Shown piece after piece: positions 19,262 through 28,325 of a stretch of DNA of 64,000 nucleotides. The position numbers and the translations under genes were made by a program. The DNA lies in assembly GCF_000422905.1 (NCBI RefSeq), contig NZ_AUGY01000025.1:27740-91739 (forward strand), read 5' to 3'. Under the pieces are notes generated by a model. That model searched no databases and was not told the origin of the DNA. It saw only the letters and a program-made list of their open reading frames with translations. Position 1 is the first letter of the stretch; the number at the start of each line of letters is the position of its first letter. The stretch comes from Paenibacillus alginolyticus DSM 5050 = NBRC 15375 (lineage in GTDB: Bacteria > Bacillota > Bacilli > Paenibacillales > NBRC-103111).

Positions 19262-19524
19262 TTGAATGTCTCCTCCATTAGTTACTTAAAGGTTCCTATA
19301 TAATAAAAAGGTGCCTACTTTCCATATCGCTTTATAGACTTTATTATAAATCCATCGCAATCATATGCAAGTTATTTTCTTTGGTGTAATACAAAATTGG
19401 AGGTTGGGTAATTAGGTGAATCTCACTCAGCTTTTATAGGCATTATATGGATACAATAAAGATCAATATGGGTAATTTAAATTTTTTGCGAAACTAAACC
19501 TTTCGGAGGAAAGGGCGGGATCAT

Positions 19525-20181
19525 TTGAACAGTAACTTGTGGATGGAATTTACGAATTATTTTACAAATAACACAAATGACTATTTGATTTCTTTAAAAG
19601 AGCATGTAGGGATTAGTGTAATGGCATTATTGCTCTCTACATTGATCGGTGTTATTTGTGGGTATATTTGCTCTGAATATAAACAATACGAAAAGTGGAT
19701 CGTATCGATATTTCAAATCCTTAGAATTATTCCGAGCTTGGCTATTCTCCTGCTCTTGATCCCTGTTATGGGTACGGGCATTAAGCCAGCTTTGATAGCT
19801 CTAATATTACTCGCGATTCCGCCAATTCTTATGAACACTGTTGCGGGTTTGGAAGAGGTATCTCCATTTATAATCGAAGCTGCCTACGGGGGTGGCATGT
19901 CGGATCGACAGATTTTGTGGAAAGTCAAAATTCCTTTAGCCGCGCCGATCATTCTAACCGGAATCAAAACGGCTACGATTGAAATCATTGCAAGTGCCAC
20001 CTTGGCCGCTAAGATCGGTGCTGGTGGACTTGGAGGCATTATTTTTACCGGCCTAGGACTCAATCGCATGGATTTGCTATTAATTGGGGGTATTTCGGTT
20101 GCGGTTCTTTCTATTGCAGCTGGATTATCTCTAGATCTGGCAGACAGATTTTTGTTCAAATATAAACTCGTTAGAAAGTAG
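19525..20181 (+). CDS. Osmoprotectant ABC transporter permease (OpuCB/OpuBB-like)
   Basis: Membrane permease of 218 aa with about five TM segments and the conserved loop EAAYGGGMSDRQILWKVKIP. Family members import glycine betaine, carnitine or choline. TTG 19525 is the likely start, with GGAGG and GGGCGGGA upstream. It heads a four-gene operon permease-binding protein-ATPase-permease; in B. subtilis opuC the ATPase comes first. The 263-bp upstream region has TACAAT at 19452 as a possible -10 but no good -35. Confidence 0.9.
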   Translation: MNSNLWMEFTNYFTNNTNDYLISLKEHVGISVMALLLSTLIGVICGYICSEYKQYEKWIVSIFQILRIIPSLAILLLLIPVMGTGIKPALIALILLAIPPILMNTVAGLEEVSPFIIEAAYGGGMSDRQILWKVKIPLAAPIILTGIKTATIEIIASATLAAKIGAGGLGGIIFTGLGLNRMDLLLIGGISVAVLSIAAGLSLDLADRFLFKYKLVRK

Positions 20182-20190
20182 GAGTAGAAA

Positions 20191-21099
20191 ATGATGAAAA
20201 TTAGACTAAAAACATTTGCTGCAGTCGCCGCACTATTGGTTCTAACAATAACCCTGATTGCATGCGGAATTAAGAGCGCTAATCCTAATGCAAGTACAAT
20301 AATTCGTGTTGGGACAAAAGATTTCACCGAGAATTTGATTGTTGGAGAATTATACGCATTAGCTTTGGAAGATGCCGGATATCAAGTTAAACGAGTCTCT
20401 AATATTGCTGGTTCCGTCATTCATACATCGCTCGTAAACAATGAAATTGATCTGTACCCTGAATATACGGGGACCGGGTTGCTAACCATTTTAAAGATGA
20501 ATTTGATGACTAATCCCGATGAGGTTTATAAAACAGTGAAAGACGAGTATAAGAAACGGTTTCAAGTTACTTGGCTGAATTACTCGCAGGCCAATGACGG
20601 GGCTGGTCTTGTCATCCGTACGGATGTTTCGAAAAAGCTTGGCATTACCACCATTTCGGATTTACAAAAACATGCAAGTGAACTTAGATTCGCATCACAA
20701 GGTGAGGTTGACCAACGAGAGGATGGAATCCCTGCTTTAGAAAAAGTATATGGGAAACTAAATTGGAAATCGTCGAAGGTGTACGATAATAGCTTGAAAT
20801 ATGAGGTGCTCAAAAATAACGAAGGGGATGTTGCTCCAGCCTATACGACGGAAGGGCAGTTGGTGAATATCGATCAGTTCACCTTATTAGAGGACGACAA
20901 ACATGTCTGGCCGCCGTATAATTTGGCGCCTGTGATTCGCGATAATGTTTTAAACGCTAATTCTGGCATCGCGGAGGCAATTAACAAAGTAAGTACAAAA
21001 TTAGATACAAAAACAGTCACAGCACTAAATGCCAAAGTTGATGTTGAGAAAAAGGATTATGAAGACGTGGCAAAAGAGTTTTACAAATCCATTAAGTAA
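20191..21099 (+). CDS. Osmoprotectant substrate-binding lipoprotein (OpuCC/OpuBC-like)
   Basis: Extracellular binding protein of 302 aa with lipobox LIACGI (Cys near residue 27). The family signature at the mature N-terminus, VGTKDFTENLIVGELYALAL, and the ligand-region segment EIDLYPEYTGTGLL are typical of quaternary-amine binding proteins (OpuAC). Nine bp downstream of the permease gene, 17 bp before the ATPase start. Ligand inferred from family: betaine, carnitine or choline. Confidence 0.92.
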   Translation: MMKIRLKTFAAVAALLVLTITLIACGIKSANPNASTIIRVGTKDFTENLIVGELYALALEDAGYQVKRVSNIAGSVIHTSLVNNEIDLYPEYTGTGLLTILKMNLMTNPDEVYKTVKDEYKKRFQVTWLNYSQANDGAGLVIRTDVSKKLGITTISDLQKHASELRFASQGEVDQREDGIPALEKVYGKLNWKSSKVYDNSLKYEVLKNNEGDVAPAYTTEGQLVNIDQFTLLEDDKHVWPPYNLAPVIRDNVLNANSGIAEAINKVSTKLDTKTVTALNAKVDVEKKDYEDVAKEFYKSIK

Positions 21100-21116
21100 G
21101 CGTCATGGAGGATAAC

Positions 21117-21887
21117 ATGCTTCTTACAGCGATTGAGTTCAGTAATGTATGTAAAAAATATTCGAAATCCGAACATAATGTGGTCGATCATGTGAATTTG
21201 ACCATCAACGAAGGGGAGTTCATTACGATTTTGGGCTCCTCGGGGTCCGGAAAGACAACATTGCTCAAGATGGTCAATCGTATGCATGAACCAAGCGAAG
21301 GAACAATTACGCTATTTGGTGAAGATATTGCAATGGTTGATCCAGTAAAGGTCAGAAGACGGATGGGTTATGTGATTCAGCAAGTAGGATTATTTCCTCA
21401 TATGACCATAGCTCAGAATATTGCGATAGTGCCAAAACTTTTAAAATGGGAACAATCTAAGATTGATTTGAAAGTAAACGAATTGCTCTCTCAAGTCGGG
21501 TTAGAGCAACGAGAATATCGAAATCGCTATCCGTCGCAATTGTCAGGCGGTCAACAACAAAGAATCGGGCTGGCACGAGCCCTAGCGACCGATCCCAAAA
21601 TCATGTTGCTGGATGAGCCTTTTGGTGCCATCGATGCCATTACTCGGTTGAACTTGCAGGATGAGCTTTTACGTATTCATGGGGGGCTCAAGAAAACATT
21701 TCTTCTTGTTACGCATGATATCAACGAGGCCTTTAAGCTCGGGACAAGAGTCATTGTTATGAACGAAGGTAAAGTTTCTCAGTTCGATACGCCGAGAAAT
21801 ATTGTACAGAATCCTGCTGACGAGTTTGTATCGTCACTCATCCATTCCTCAAGAGAGCAAGAGCGTTTCTGGGAGGGATTCGTTTGA
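21117..21887 (+). CDS. Osmoprotectant ABC transporter ATPase (OpuCA-like, no CBS domains)
   Basis: ABC ATPase of about 256 aa: Walker A GSSGSGKTT, Q-loop YVIQQVGLFPHM, signature LSGGQQQR, Walker B IMLLDEPFGAID and H-loop VTHD are all intact. B. subtilis OpuCA is about 380 aa because of two C-terminal CBS domains that sense ionic strength; this protein ends shortly after the ABC domain, so osmotic gating must differ or be absent. ATG 21117 follows GGAGG by 5 nt; ATG 21105 lacks a ribosome binding site. Overlaps the next gene. Confidence 0.92.
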   Translation: MLLTAIEFSNVCKKYSKSEHNVVDHVNLTINEGEFITILGSSGSGKTTLLKMVNRMHEPSEGTITLFGEDIAMVDPVKVRRRMGYVIQQVGLFPHMTIAQNIAIVPKLLKWEQSKIDLKVNELLSQVGLEQREYRNRYPSQLSGGQQQRIGLARALATDPKIMLLDEPFGAIDAITRLNLQDELLRIHGGLKKTFLLVTHDINEAFKLGTRVIVMNEGKVSQFDTPRNIVQNPADEFVSSLIHSSREQERFWEGFV

Positions 21888-22495
21888 TCGAATATGCAGT
21901 CAACCATTTTGATAAATTAGTCGCGGCGCTGCTGGAGCATCTGGAGATGTTAGTTGCGACAATGATCATTTCAATCGTTCTCGCTTCGATTTTAACGATG
22001 GTAGCCATGTCTTCAACAATCTTTTCCAAAATGCTGCTTCAATTATTTTCAGTGATTTATTCCATCCCCAGCTTGGCTTTTTTAGCCATTTTGATCCCGG
22101 TTACGGGCTTAGGCAAAGAAACAGCCATCACGGCTTTAGTTGTTTACAACCAATATATATTGCTGCGTAATTTTATCACAGGACTGAATGAAGTTGAACC
22201 GTCGATCATAGAAGCGGCATTCGGTATCGGTATGACGAATTGGCAGGTTCTTTATCTGGTGAGGCTGCCGTTGTCTAAGAGGGCTCTCTTTACCGGAGTA
22301 CGGCTTGCCGTTGTATCTACAATTGGTATAGCTACAATTGCAGCATTCATCAACGCGGGTGGGCTAGGCACAATTCTATTCGATGGACTTCGTACAATGA
22401 ATGTTTACAAAATATTGTGGGGAAGCTTGCTGTCCGCGGGGCTTGCAATCGGTGCTAATGCGTTATTAATTCGAATTGAAAAAGGATTTGCATGA
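21884..22495 (+). CDS. Osmoprotectant ABC transporter permease (OpuCD/OpuBD-like)
   Basis: Second membrane permease of 203 aa with the loop EAAFGIGMTNWQVLYLVRLP. TTG 21884 overlaps the ATPase stop codon (translational coupling), with GGGAGGGA 5-6 nt upstream. Probably forms a heterodimeric channel with the first permease. Last clear member of the operon; the following oxidoreductase starts 28 bp later. Confidence 0.9.
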   Translation: MIEYAVNHFDKLVAALLEHLEMLVATMIISIVLASILTMVAMSSTIFSKMLLQLFSVIYSIPSLAFLAILIPVTGLGKETAITALVVYNQYILLRNFITGLNEVEPSIIEAAFGIGMTNWQVLYLVRLPLSKRALFTGVRLAVVSTIGIATIAAFINAGGLGTILFDGLRTMNVYKILWGSLLSAGLAIGANALLIRIEKGFA

Positions 22496-22523
22496 AAAGG
22501 GTTATGAAAGGAGCGCTAACTCC

Positions 22524-23489
22524 ATGAAAGCAGTTGTTTTGGAAAGACCATGTGCACCTGAGGATTTAGCTGTAAGCGAGGTGCCGATTCCTGAGGTGAA
22601 GCCAGGCTGGGTTCTGGTCAAAATAAAAGCATTTGGTATTAATCGCTCCGAAATGTTTACGAGACAGGGCCATTCCCCATCCGTTAAGCTCCCTCGGATC
22701 CTTGGGATTGAATGTGTGGGGGCAATCGAAGATCCCTCCGATAGCTCATTTAAGAAGGAACAACGAGTTGTCTCATTGATGGGTGGACTTGGGCGTGAAT
22801 TTGACGGCAGTTATGCGGAATATGCTCTTGTTCCTGTAAGACAAGTTTATCCAATTTACAATGAGATGGACTGGGTGAAACTAGCCGCAATACCGGAAAT
22901 GTACTATACGGCCTATGCATCACTGTTCGTGTCTCTAAAGCTGATGAAAGGCGAAACGCTGCTGATTCGCGGCGGAACAAGCTCCGTAGGACTGGCTGCA
23001 TTGCAGCTGGCCAAGAGCGTTGGAGCAACAGTATTATCGACGACCAGAAGCATAGACAAAGCTGAATATCTTAAGCAAGTGGGGGCGGATTACGTGCTGC
23101 TGGATGATGACAGTTTAAGTGAGCAGCTATTTGCCATTGCCCCAACAGGTGTTAATAAAGTCTTAGAGTTAGTGGGTACCACCAAACTGAAACACTCACT
23201 GTCACTTGTTTCAGAGAACGGCATCTTATGCATGTCGGGAATATTGGGGAACGAATGGGAAATAGAACACTTTGAACCGCTGGTCGATATTCCAACAGGA
23301 GTCTATTTTACGGCCTTTACAAGCGAAACCATCAAAGAACAACTGCTTGTAGAGTTGTTTAATCATATCGAGAAGTATGCTATTCAAGTTCCGATTGCAC
23401 AAGTATTCACGCTGGATCAAATCGATAAAGCACATCTTCTAATGGAAAGTAACGCTGCAAACGGAAAGATTGTCGTTACGAATACCTGA
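22524..23489 (+). CDS. MDR-family NAD(P)H:quinone oxidoreductase
   Basis: Zinc-independent medium-chain dehydrogenase/reductase of 321 aa. GroES-like N-terminal domain (AFGINRSEMFTRQG) and Rossmann domain with the AxxGxxG-type motif GGTSSVGLAALQLA; catalytic-zinc cysteines are absent, as in quinone oxidoreductases. ATG 22524 has AAAGGAG about 10 nt upstream. The stop lies 22 bp before the sirtuin start, so the three genes 22524-25425 are likely cotranscribed. Confidence 0.88.
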   Translation: MKAVVLERPCAPEDLAVSEVPIPEVKPGWVLVKIKAFGINRSEMFTRQGHSPSVKLPRILGIECVGAIEDPSDSSFKKEQRVVSLMGGLGREFDGSYAEYALVPVRQVYPIYNEMDWVKLAAIPEMYYTAYASLFVSLKLMKGETLLIRGGTSSVGLAALQLAKSVGATVLSTTRSIDKAEYLKQVGADYVLLDDDSLSEQLFAIAPTGVNKVLELVGTTKLKHSLSLVSENGILCMSGILGNEWEIEHFEPLVDIPTGVYFTAFTSETIKEQLLVELFNHIEKYAIQVPIAQVFTLDQIDKAHLLMESNAANGKIVVTNT

Positions 23490-23511
23490 GCTAACCAAAG
23501 GGGGGAGCGGC

Positions 23512-24357
23512 ATGCAGGGTAATATTTCGACTCGTATTGAAAAGGCGAAACAGGCTATAAAACAAGCCGATTATATATTATTAGGCGGAGGGGCGGGTTT
23601 ATCAGCCGCCGCGGGAATCACATACAGCGGGAAACGATTTACGGATCACTTCGGATCTTTTATTGAAAAGTATGGGTTTACCGACTTGTATACGTCCAGC
23701 TTTTACCCGTTTACAACACAAGAGGAGAAATGGGCATACTGGGCCAAACACATCAGCCTCAATCGGTATGAAACGGGTCCAACCAAGCTTTACAAAGATT
23801 TATATCAGATGGCTAAAGACAAAGAATATTTCGTAATCACCACCAATGTTGAGAGCCAGTTTGAAAAAGCAGGCTTTCCCTCTTATAAGATATTTGAGGT
23901 TCAAGGCAATTACAGCTATCTGCAATGTGCCGAAGGCTGTCACAACAAACGCTATTATAACGAATCCTTAGTAAAGGAAATGATTCAGCAAACGGTTGAT
24001 TGTAAAATACCATCCGAGCTTGTTCCCAGATGTCCTGTTTGCGGCGGCGAGATGGACCCCAATCTAAGGAGCAATCAATACTTTGTACAGGATGAAAAAT
24101 GGTATGAGCTAGATCGATTGTATAAGGATTTCTTACAAAAATCGGAAGGAAAGCAGATCGTGTATTTAGAATTAGGCGTTGGGTTTAATACACCTGGTAT
24201 TATTCGTTATCCATTTGAAAGAATGACTTATTATAACGAATATGCAACATTGCTTCGTTTTAACAAAGACCACCCCGAGGGTTTTGAGGAAAATAAAGAT
24301 AAAACCATCACGTTTACGGAGGATATGCGAGAGGTTGTAATAGCTTTAATGAAGTAA
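23512..24357 (+). CDS. Sir2-family protein, class-M-like sirtuin (SirTM)
   Basis: NAD-dependent protein of 281 aa. The Rossmann NAD loop reads GGGAGLSAAAGITYSG; the usual QNID is TTNVE; a zinc site is formed by CAEGC and CPVC. The catalytic His of deacetylase sirtuins (in HG) is replaced by Gln in EVQGNYSY. Sirtuins with this substitution next to a macrodomain gene are known in Firmicutes (SirTM), where they ADP-ribosylate a lipoylated GcvH-like carrier instead of deacetylating. ATG 23512 follows GGGGGGAG. The carrier and ligase genes are not in this window. Confidence 0.85.
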   Translation: MQGNISTRIEKAKQAIKQADYILLGGGAGLSAAAGITYSGKRFTDHFGSFIEKYGFTDLYTSSFYPFTTQEEKWAYWAKHISLNRYETGPTKLYKDLYQMAKDKEYFVITTNVESQFEKAGFPSYKIFEVQGNYSYLQCAEGCHNKRYYNESLVKEMIQQTVDCKIPSELVPRCPVCGGEMDPNLRSNQYFVQDEKWYELDRLYKDFLQKSEGKQIVYLELGVGFNTPGIIRYPFERMTYYNEYATLLRFNKDHPEGFEENKDKTITFTEDMREVVIALMK

Positions 24358-24381
24358 AAAGGAGCTAAGGGGAGAGTAATT

Positions 24382-25425
24382 ATGACACAATTATCTTTAA
24401 AAGAATATGCATCTCCCATCCATTTGACTGATTGCTACGAACCTTCATTGCTTTATTTAAATCGTAAAGAGGAAATGGTTGACGAGCTGCTGGAAACATT
24501 TTTAAAAGAGAAGGAAGAATTAAGAGAGGCTAAAGTTCCTCGTGATTATGCCGGCAAACGAGATTTACTAAAAGGAATTCTAACTATCAGAGAACCAAAA
24601 CCTCTCGATGTGGAAAACCTAAATAAGTTAGATTCCCTATTACAAACGGAGCTAATGGAAAGAGGCGTTATTGAAGTTGGGCCTCTTGAGCCGATTTCTG
24701 ATATATATCCCAATTGCAGTTTTAATCAATCTCATAAATTCACCTTGTGGCAAGGTGACATGACACGATTAGGTGCAGACGCCATCGTAAATGCTGCAAA
24801 CAAATACTTGTTAGGCTGTTTTCACCCCTATCATGCTTGTATCGATAACGCCATTCACTCCGCGGCTGGCCCGCAATTAAGGGAAGACTGTAACACTATC
24901 ATGTCCCTTCAAGGTGAGTTGGAGGATACGGGGGGAGCAAAAATCACAAGAGGCTATAATTTGCCTTCCAAATTTGTTCTGCACACAGTGGGTCCCATTA
25001 TAGATAAGGGAATAGAACTGACAGAGCAGCAAAAAGCAGAATTAGCTTCCTGTTATAGATCAGATATGAAGCGGATTTTTGCTCCGTATGCCCCGGGAAT
25101 CAAGCTGCGACTAAAAGCGTTAAAAGAAGTACATGATGCCGGATTGTCTACCCAAGCATCTATTTCTCCTGTTTTACCGTTTACCCCTGATTTCCCAAGA
25201 TTGTTGGAGGGAATAGTGGATCGTATTTGGATCGATACACTAACGATTGGGGACGGTTCGATGGGTAAACGTTCAGCGCGGTTAGGAATGCCTCAGTTAT
25301 TCGAAGAGCATGATCTATCGAAGTGGTATCAAGAAGATATCCATATCAAGGTTGGAAAATATTTCAGGAATTCTTTCCCTAGTGAAATGATACGTATTTC
25401 CAAAAACGAAGCTTTTCCAATTTAA
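24382..25425 (+). CDS. Chimeric protein: N-terminal macrodomain fused to radical SAM protein tail
   Basis: A 347-aa frame. Residues 1-~226 match SirTM-linked macrodomains: an N-terminal helical extension, WQGDMTRLGADAIVNAANK, and the zinc-type loop GCFHPYHACIDNAIH, which belong to ADP-ribosyl hydrolases. The second half of the macrodomain, with the phosphate-binding S-G-(I/V)-F loop, is missing. From about residue 228 the protein reads as the C-terminal third of a radical SAM protein (APYAPGIKLRLKALKEVHDAG, SPVLPFTPDFPRL). The radical SAM CxxxCxxC domain is absent. The best explanation is a deletion that joined two genes in frame near 25060-25072; hydrolase activity is doubtful. Confidence 0.8.
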   Translation: MTQLSLKEYASPIHLTDCYEPSLLYLNRKEEMVDELLETFLKEKEELREAKVPRDYAGKRDLLKGILTIREPKPLDVENLNKLDSLLQTELMERGVIEVGPLEPISDIYPNCSFNQSHKFTLWQGDMTRLGADAIVNAANKYLLGCFHPYHACIDNAIHSAAGPQLREDCNTIMSLQGELEDTGGAKITRGYNLPSKFVLHTVGPIIDKGIELTEQQKAELASCYRSDMKRIFAPYAPGIKLRLKALKEVHDAGLSTQASISPVLPFTPDFPRLLEGIVDRIWIDTLTIGDGSMGKRSARLGMPQLFEEHDLSKWYQEDIHIKVGKYFRNSFPSEMIRISKNEAFPI

Positions 25426-25439
25426 GTGGAAAGGGATGA

Positions 25440-26720
25440 ATGAAGATGTTGAAAGAAAATGGAGAGCAATTACTGAAAAATTTTGCCGCTACTGCTTATC
25501 CTCTAGCTGTAACGAAAATTACAAACAGTATCTATCATGTCATGGGATATGCCCATAGTAATTCCATTATTATAGAGGCTGAGAATTCTGTCATTCTAGT
25601 TGATACATTTGAAACTGATGTAAGGGCTGAAAAGTTAAAAAAACTCATTGCTGACATTACTGAAAAGCCAGTAAAAACGATTATCTACACCCACAGTCAT
25701 CCTGACCATCGAGGTGGCGCGGGGGTTTTTAGTGATACGGTTGAGGAGGTTATTGCATTTGCCCCAATGAAACCTATACTCGGACGTACCAATGAATTGA
25801 ATGATGTACTTAATAAACGTGGTTCATATCAATTTGGGTATTATTTAACTGATGAAGAGGTCATTACTCAAGGTATTGGGATTCGAGAGGGAATTGTTGT
25901 GGGAGAAGGAAAACGAGCTTTTTTTCCTCCGACAACTGTATACAAACAAGAAAAAGTAAATCGAACGATAGATGGCATTCAGGTCGAATTGGTACCAGCA
26001 CTTGGTGAAACGGATGACCAGATCTTTATTTGGTTGCCAGATAGCAAGGTGCTTTGTTGTGGAGATAATTATTACGGCTGCTTTCCAAATTTATATGCCA
26101 TCCGTGGCGGTCAATACCGAGATGTCAGCGCTTGGGTAGACTCACTTAATTTAATTATTTCATATCCCGCAGAATATGTTCTGCCAGGTCATACAAAACC
26201 GTTAGTAGGGAGAAACCAAGTTCAAGAGGTATTGTTGAACTTCCGAGATGCAATCGAATTTGTTCTTGAAGAAACACTAAGGGGTATGAATAAGGGTTTA
26301 AAAGTAGATGAACTGGCAAGTATCGTAAAGCTACCTGAAAAACTTGCGGAGCTCCCCTATCTGGGCGAGTTTTACGGGACTGTTGCATGGACTGTGCGCA
26401 GTATTTACAACGGGTATCTCGGATGGTTTGATGGCAATCCAACGAATCTAAATAAATTGCCATCAAAGACACATGCAGAAAAGATGTTGAATCTAATAGG
26501 CAGTCATGAGTCGGTCGTAACGGAAATCAAAAGAGCGCTTGATATTCGAGAAGAGCAATGGGCAGTTGAGCTTTGTGACCTGTTAATCAGTGCTGAAAGA
26601 GAATTAATAATTGCAAAACAGTTGAAAGCAAAAGGATTAATGGCACTATCAAAGCAAGAAACAAGTGCAAATGGAAGGCACTATTATATTGCATGCGCCA
26701 AAGAACTATTAGAAGATTAA
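25440..26720 (+). CDS. Metallo-beta-lactamase-fold hydrolase, alkylsulfatase-like
   Basis: MBL-fold protein of 426 aa with the metal motif THSHPDHRGG (about residues 81-90), later ligands in WLPDSKVLCCGDNYYG and VLPGHTKP. The arrangement resembles SdsA/Bds1-type linear alkylsulfatases, but those are ~650 aa and carry a C-terminal SCP2-like domain that is lacking here, so the substrate is uncertain. ATG 25440 or 25446; AAAGGGATGA upstream fits the second slightly better. Fourteen bp after the chimeric gene. Confidence 0.82.
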   Translation: MKMLKENGEQLLKNFAATAYPLAVTKITNSIYHVMGYAHSNSIIIEAENSVILVDTFETDVRAEKLKKLIADITEKPVKTIIYTHSHPDHRGGAGVFSDTVEEVIAFAPMKPILGRTNELNDVLNKRGSYQFGYYLTDEEVITQGIGIREGIVVGEGKRAFFPPTTVYKQEKVNRTIDGIQVELVPALGETDDQIFIWLPDSKVLCCGDNYYGCFPNLYAIRGGQYRDVSAWVDSLNLIISYPAEYVLPGHTKPLVGRNQVQEVLLNFRDAIEFVLEETLRGMNKGLKVDELASIVKLPEKLAELPYLGEFYGTVAWTVRSIYNGYLGWFDGNPTNLNKLPSKTHAEKMLNLIGSHESVVTEIKRALDIREEQWAVELCDLLISAERELIIAKQLKAKGLMALSKQETSANGRHYYIACAKELLED

Positions 26721-26793
26721 GCCGGTACAGTTCCATTTTATATAAATGTGTTTATTAATGATGAACTATAATACTGAAAGGGAAGATGAGAAA

Positions 26794-26808
26794 ATGAAAT
26801 TTGATACT
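26794..26808 (+). pseudogene. 5' stub of a gene interrupted by the IS element
   Basis: AAAGGGAAGATGAGAAA followed by ATG 26794 and five codons (MKFDT) runs into the IS end. On the far side of the IS the frame resumes at 28326 as SNKETNYIH, so the two pieces can be read as one N-terminus. This is the start of the gene continued at 28326-29165. Confidence 0.5.
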
Positions 26809-28324
26809 AACTCAACTTTCGCAGCTTAAATCTATGAACAATCCCTTGATGTAGCAAGGTAAACCGACGATCCACTCGCGGAGTTGACAAAATACATTGG
26901 TCTTCTCCTGTTTTGACTTGGCTCCGGCCAATTTCAGGAACAATGTCATCAGTTGCTGCAACGCGGTTTGATAATCCAAGTCCCTTACCTCATCCGCAAA
27001 TAGGAAAAATAATCCACCTAGCGACTTGGCGTCATTTTCCCGGCGACGTTCATATTCCATCACCAAATAACGGCTGAACACAACCGTCGTGTGGCTGATC
27101 AACATGTCAAATGAACGTCCTTGAAACTCAGTACCAAGTTTAAGATAGCTCTTCGTAAATTTGAAAAACGTCTCGATACTCCAACGCATACCATAGATTC
27201 GTTCAATTTCGTCTTCACTCACCGTCAAGTCGGTAGTGATAATTGCCAGCCATTCTCGTCGTTTGTTGCGATTTTGAACAAACACTAACTTAATGGATAA
27301 ACCACAAGCGGTTTCGGTGATGACAGAGCCCAGAATCTCAGTAGCCTTACACTTTGGAAGTGTTGCATATACCTCTTTCAAGGTCATTAGCTTACCGTTT
27401 AATCGGTAGCGTTGTTTCAATTCTTTGACCATCCCAATGACCGGAAGTCCCATTTCGTAAAGTTGACGAAGTAAAGGTGCCTGAGTAAACCAGCTGTCCA
27501 TGAGCACATAGTCCGCTGTAAATCCGGCGGTTAGTGCCCGCTTTAGAAGATCTACTACGGCATCTGGTTTGCGATGGAGGGATTCAAGCCGGCGCTTGTA
27601 GCCATGACAGCGCTTAGAAAGTTGTCCTTGATTTCACAAATTCGGTTCGCAAGCTTAGCTGAGGAAAGCATGACAAAGTCAATGGGGGCAAAGCTAAAAC
27701 CATCGGACCAACCAAGCGTCAACATTGTAAACCCTTTGGTAAAGCGACCTGTCGTGTGGTCGAATACGTGTGCCAACAGTTCGGCTTTCTTACTTCGGTT
27801 ACGCCTCAAGACGGAGTCGTCAATGATGAATACGCGTGTACGCGAAGTGGCAATGAGCGACTCAAAGTGCAAAACGACTCTCAAAGCAAAGCTATGGAGA
27901 AACTTCCGCCAAGCAAATGTGCTCTGATTGAGGAAACGATAAATGACGTCTTTACCTGGCAGTGATTCACCGCGCTCACTCTCCAAAAGGCGAAACCAAT
28001 TCCGGCCTTCGAACACGAGTGAAAACAGAAGCTGAAAAACAGCAAGACTAGAAAAGCCAAAGGATTTGGTGATTCCGGCATTTCGCAGCAATTGGCCGAT
28101 TTGCAATGTGGAAAACAAAAAGGAAAAACGGGTTGTTGCCTGTTCAGACAAGGATTTTTGGTGTACCATAAGGGTTACAACACCTTTCTTTGTTTGCATG
28201 GTTGCTCGTCACTTCCATGATACCAAACAAAGAGGGTGTTTTTCTGTCAAGGGGAGCAAAATTTCATGTTAATCCTTACAACCATATGGGTATTCTAGTT
28301 TTTCGTAGGTGCGAAAGTTGAGTT
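26809..28324 (-). mobile_element. IS4-like insertion sequence (about 1.5 kb)
   Basis: Terminal inverted repeats AACTCAACTTTCGCA (26809-26823) and TGCGAAAGTTGAGTT (28310-28324) are perfect over 15 bp and bracket one DDE transposase on the minus strand. No convincing target-site duplication is visible, so flanking rearrangement is possible. The copy is probably immobile because its transposase is frameshifted. Confidence 0.85.
26812..28199 (-). pseudogene. IS4-family transposase, frameshifted
   Basis: The N-terminal part (28199 to 27555) contains VFIIDDSVLRR (first catalytic Asp region) and FDHTTGRFTKG; the C-terminal part (down to 26812) contains VLMDSWFT (second Asp) and GMRWSIETFFKFTKSYLKL (Y-R-E signature with catalytic Glu). 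The second frame can be read upstream through LSKRCHGYKRRLESLH, so the two halves belong together and one base was lost near 27626. Its stop codon lies inside the terminal repeat. A trans-acting copy elsewhere could still mobilize the element. Confidence 0.85.
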
Positions 28325-28325
28325 A

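Noticed and set aside
23512..25425. Sirtuin-macrodomain pair as an anti-phage system
   Set aside because: The pair matches the known SirTM stress module, no effector or nuclease is nearby, and the macrodomain is damaged.
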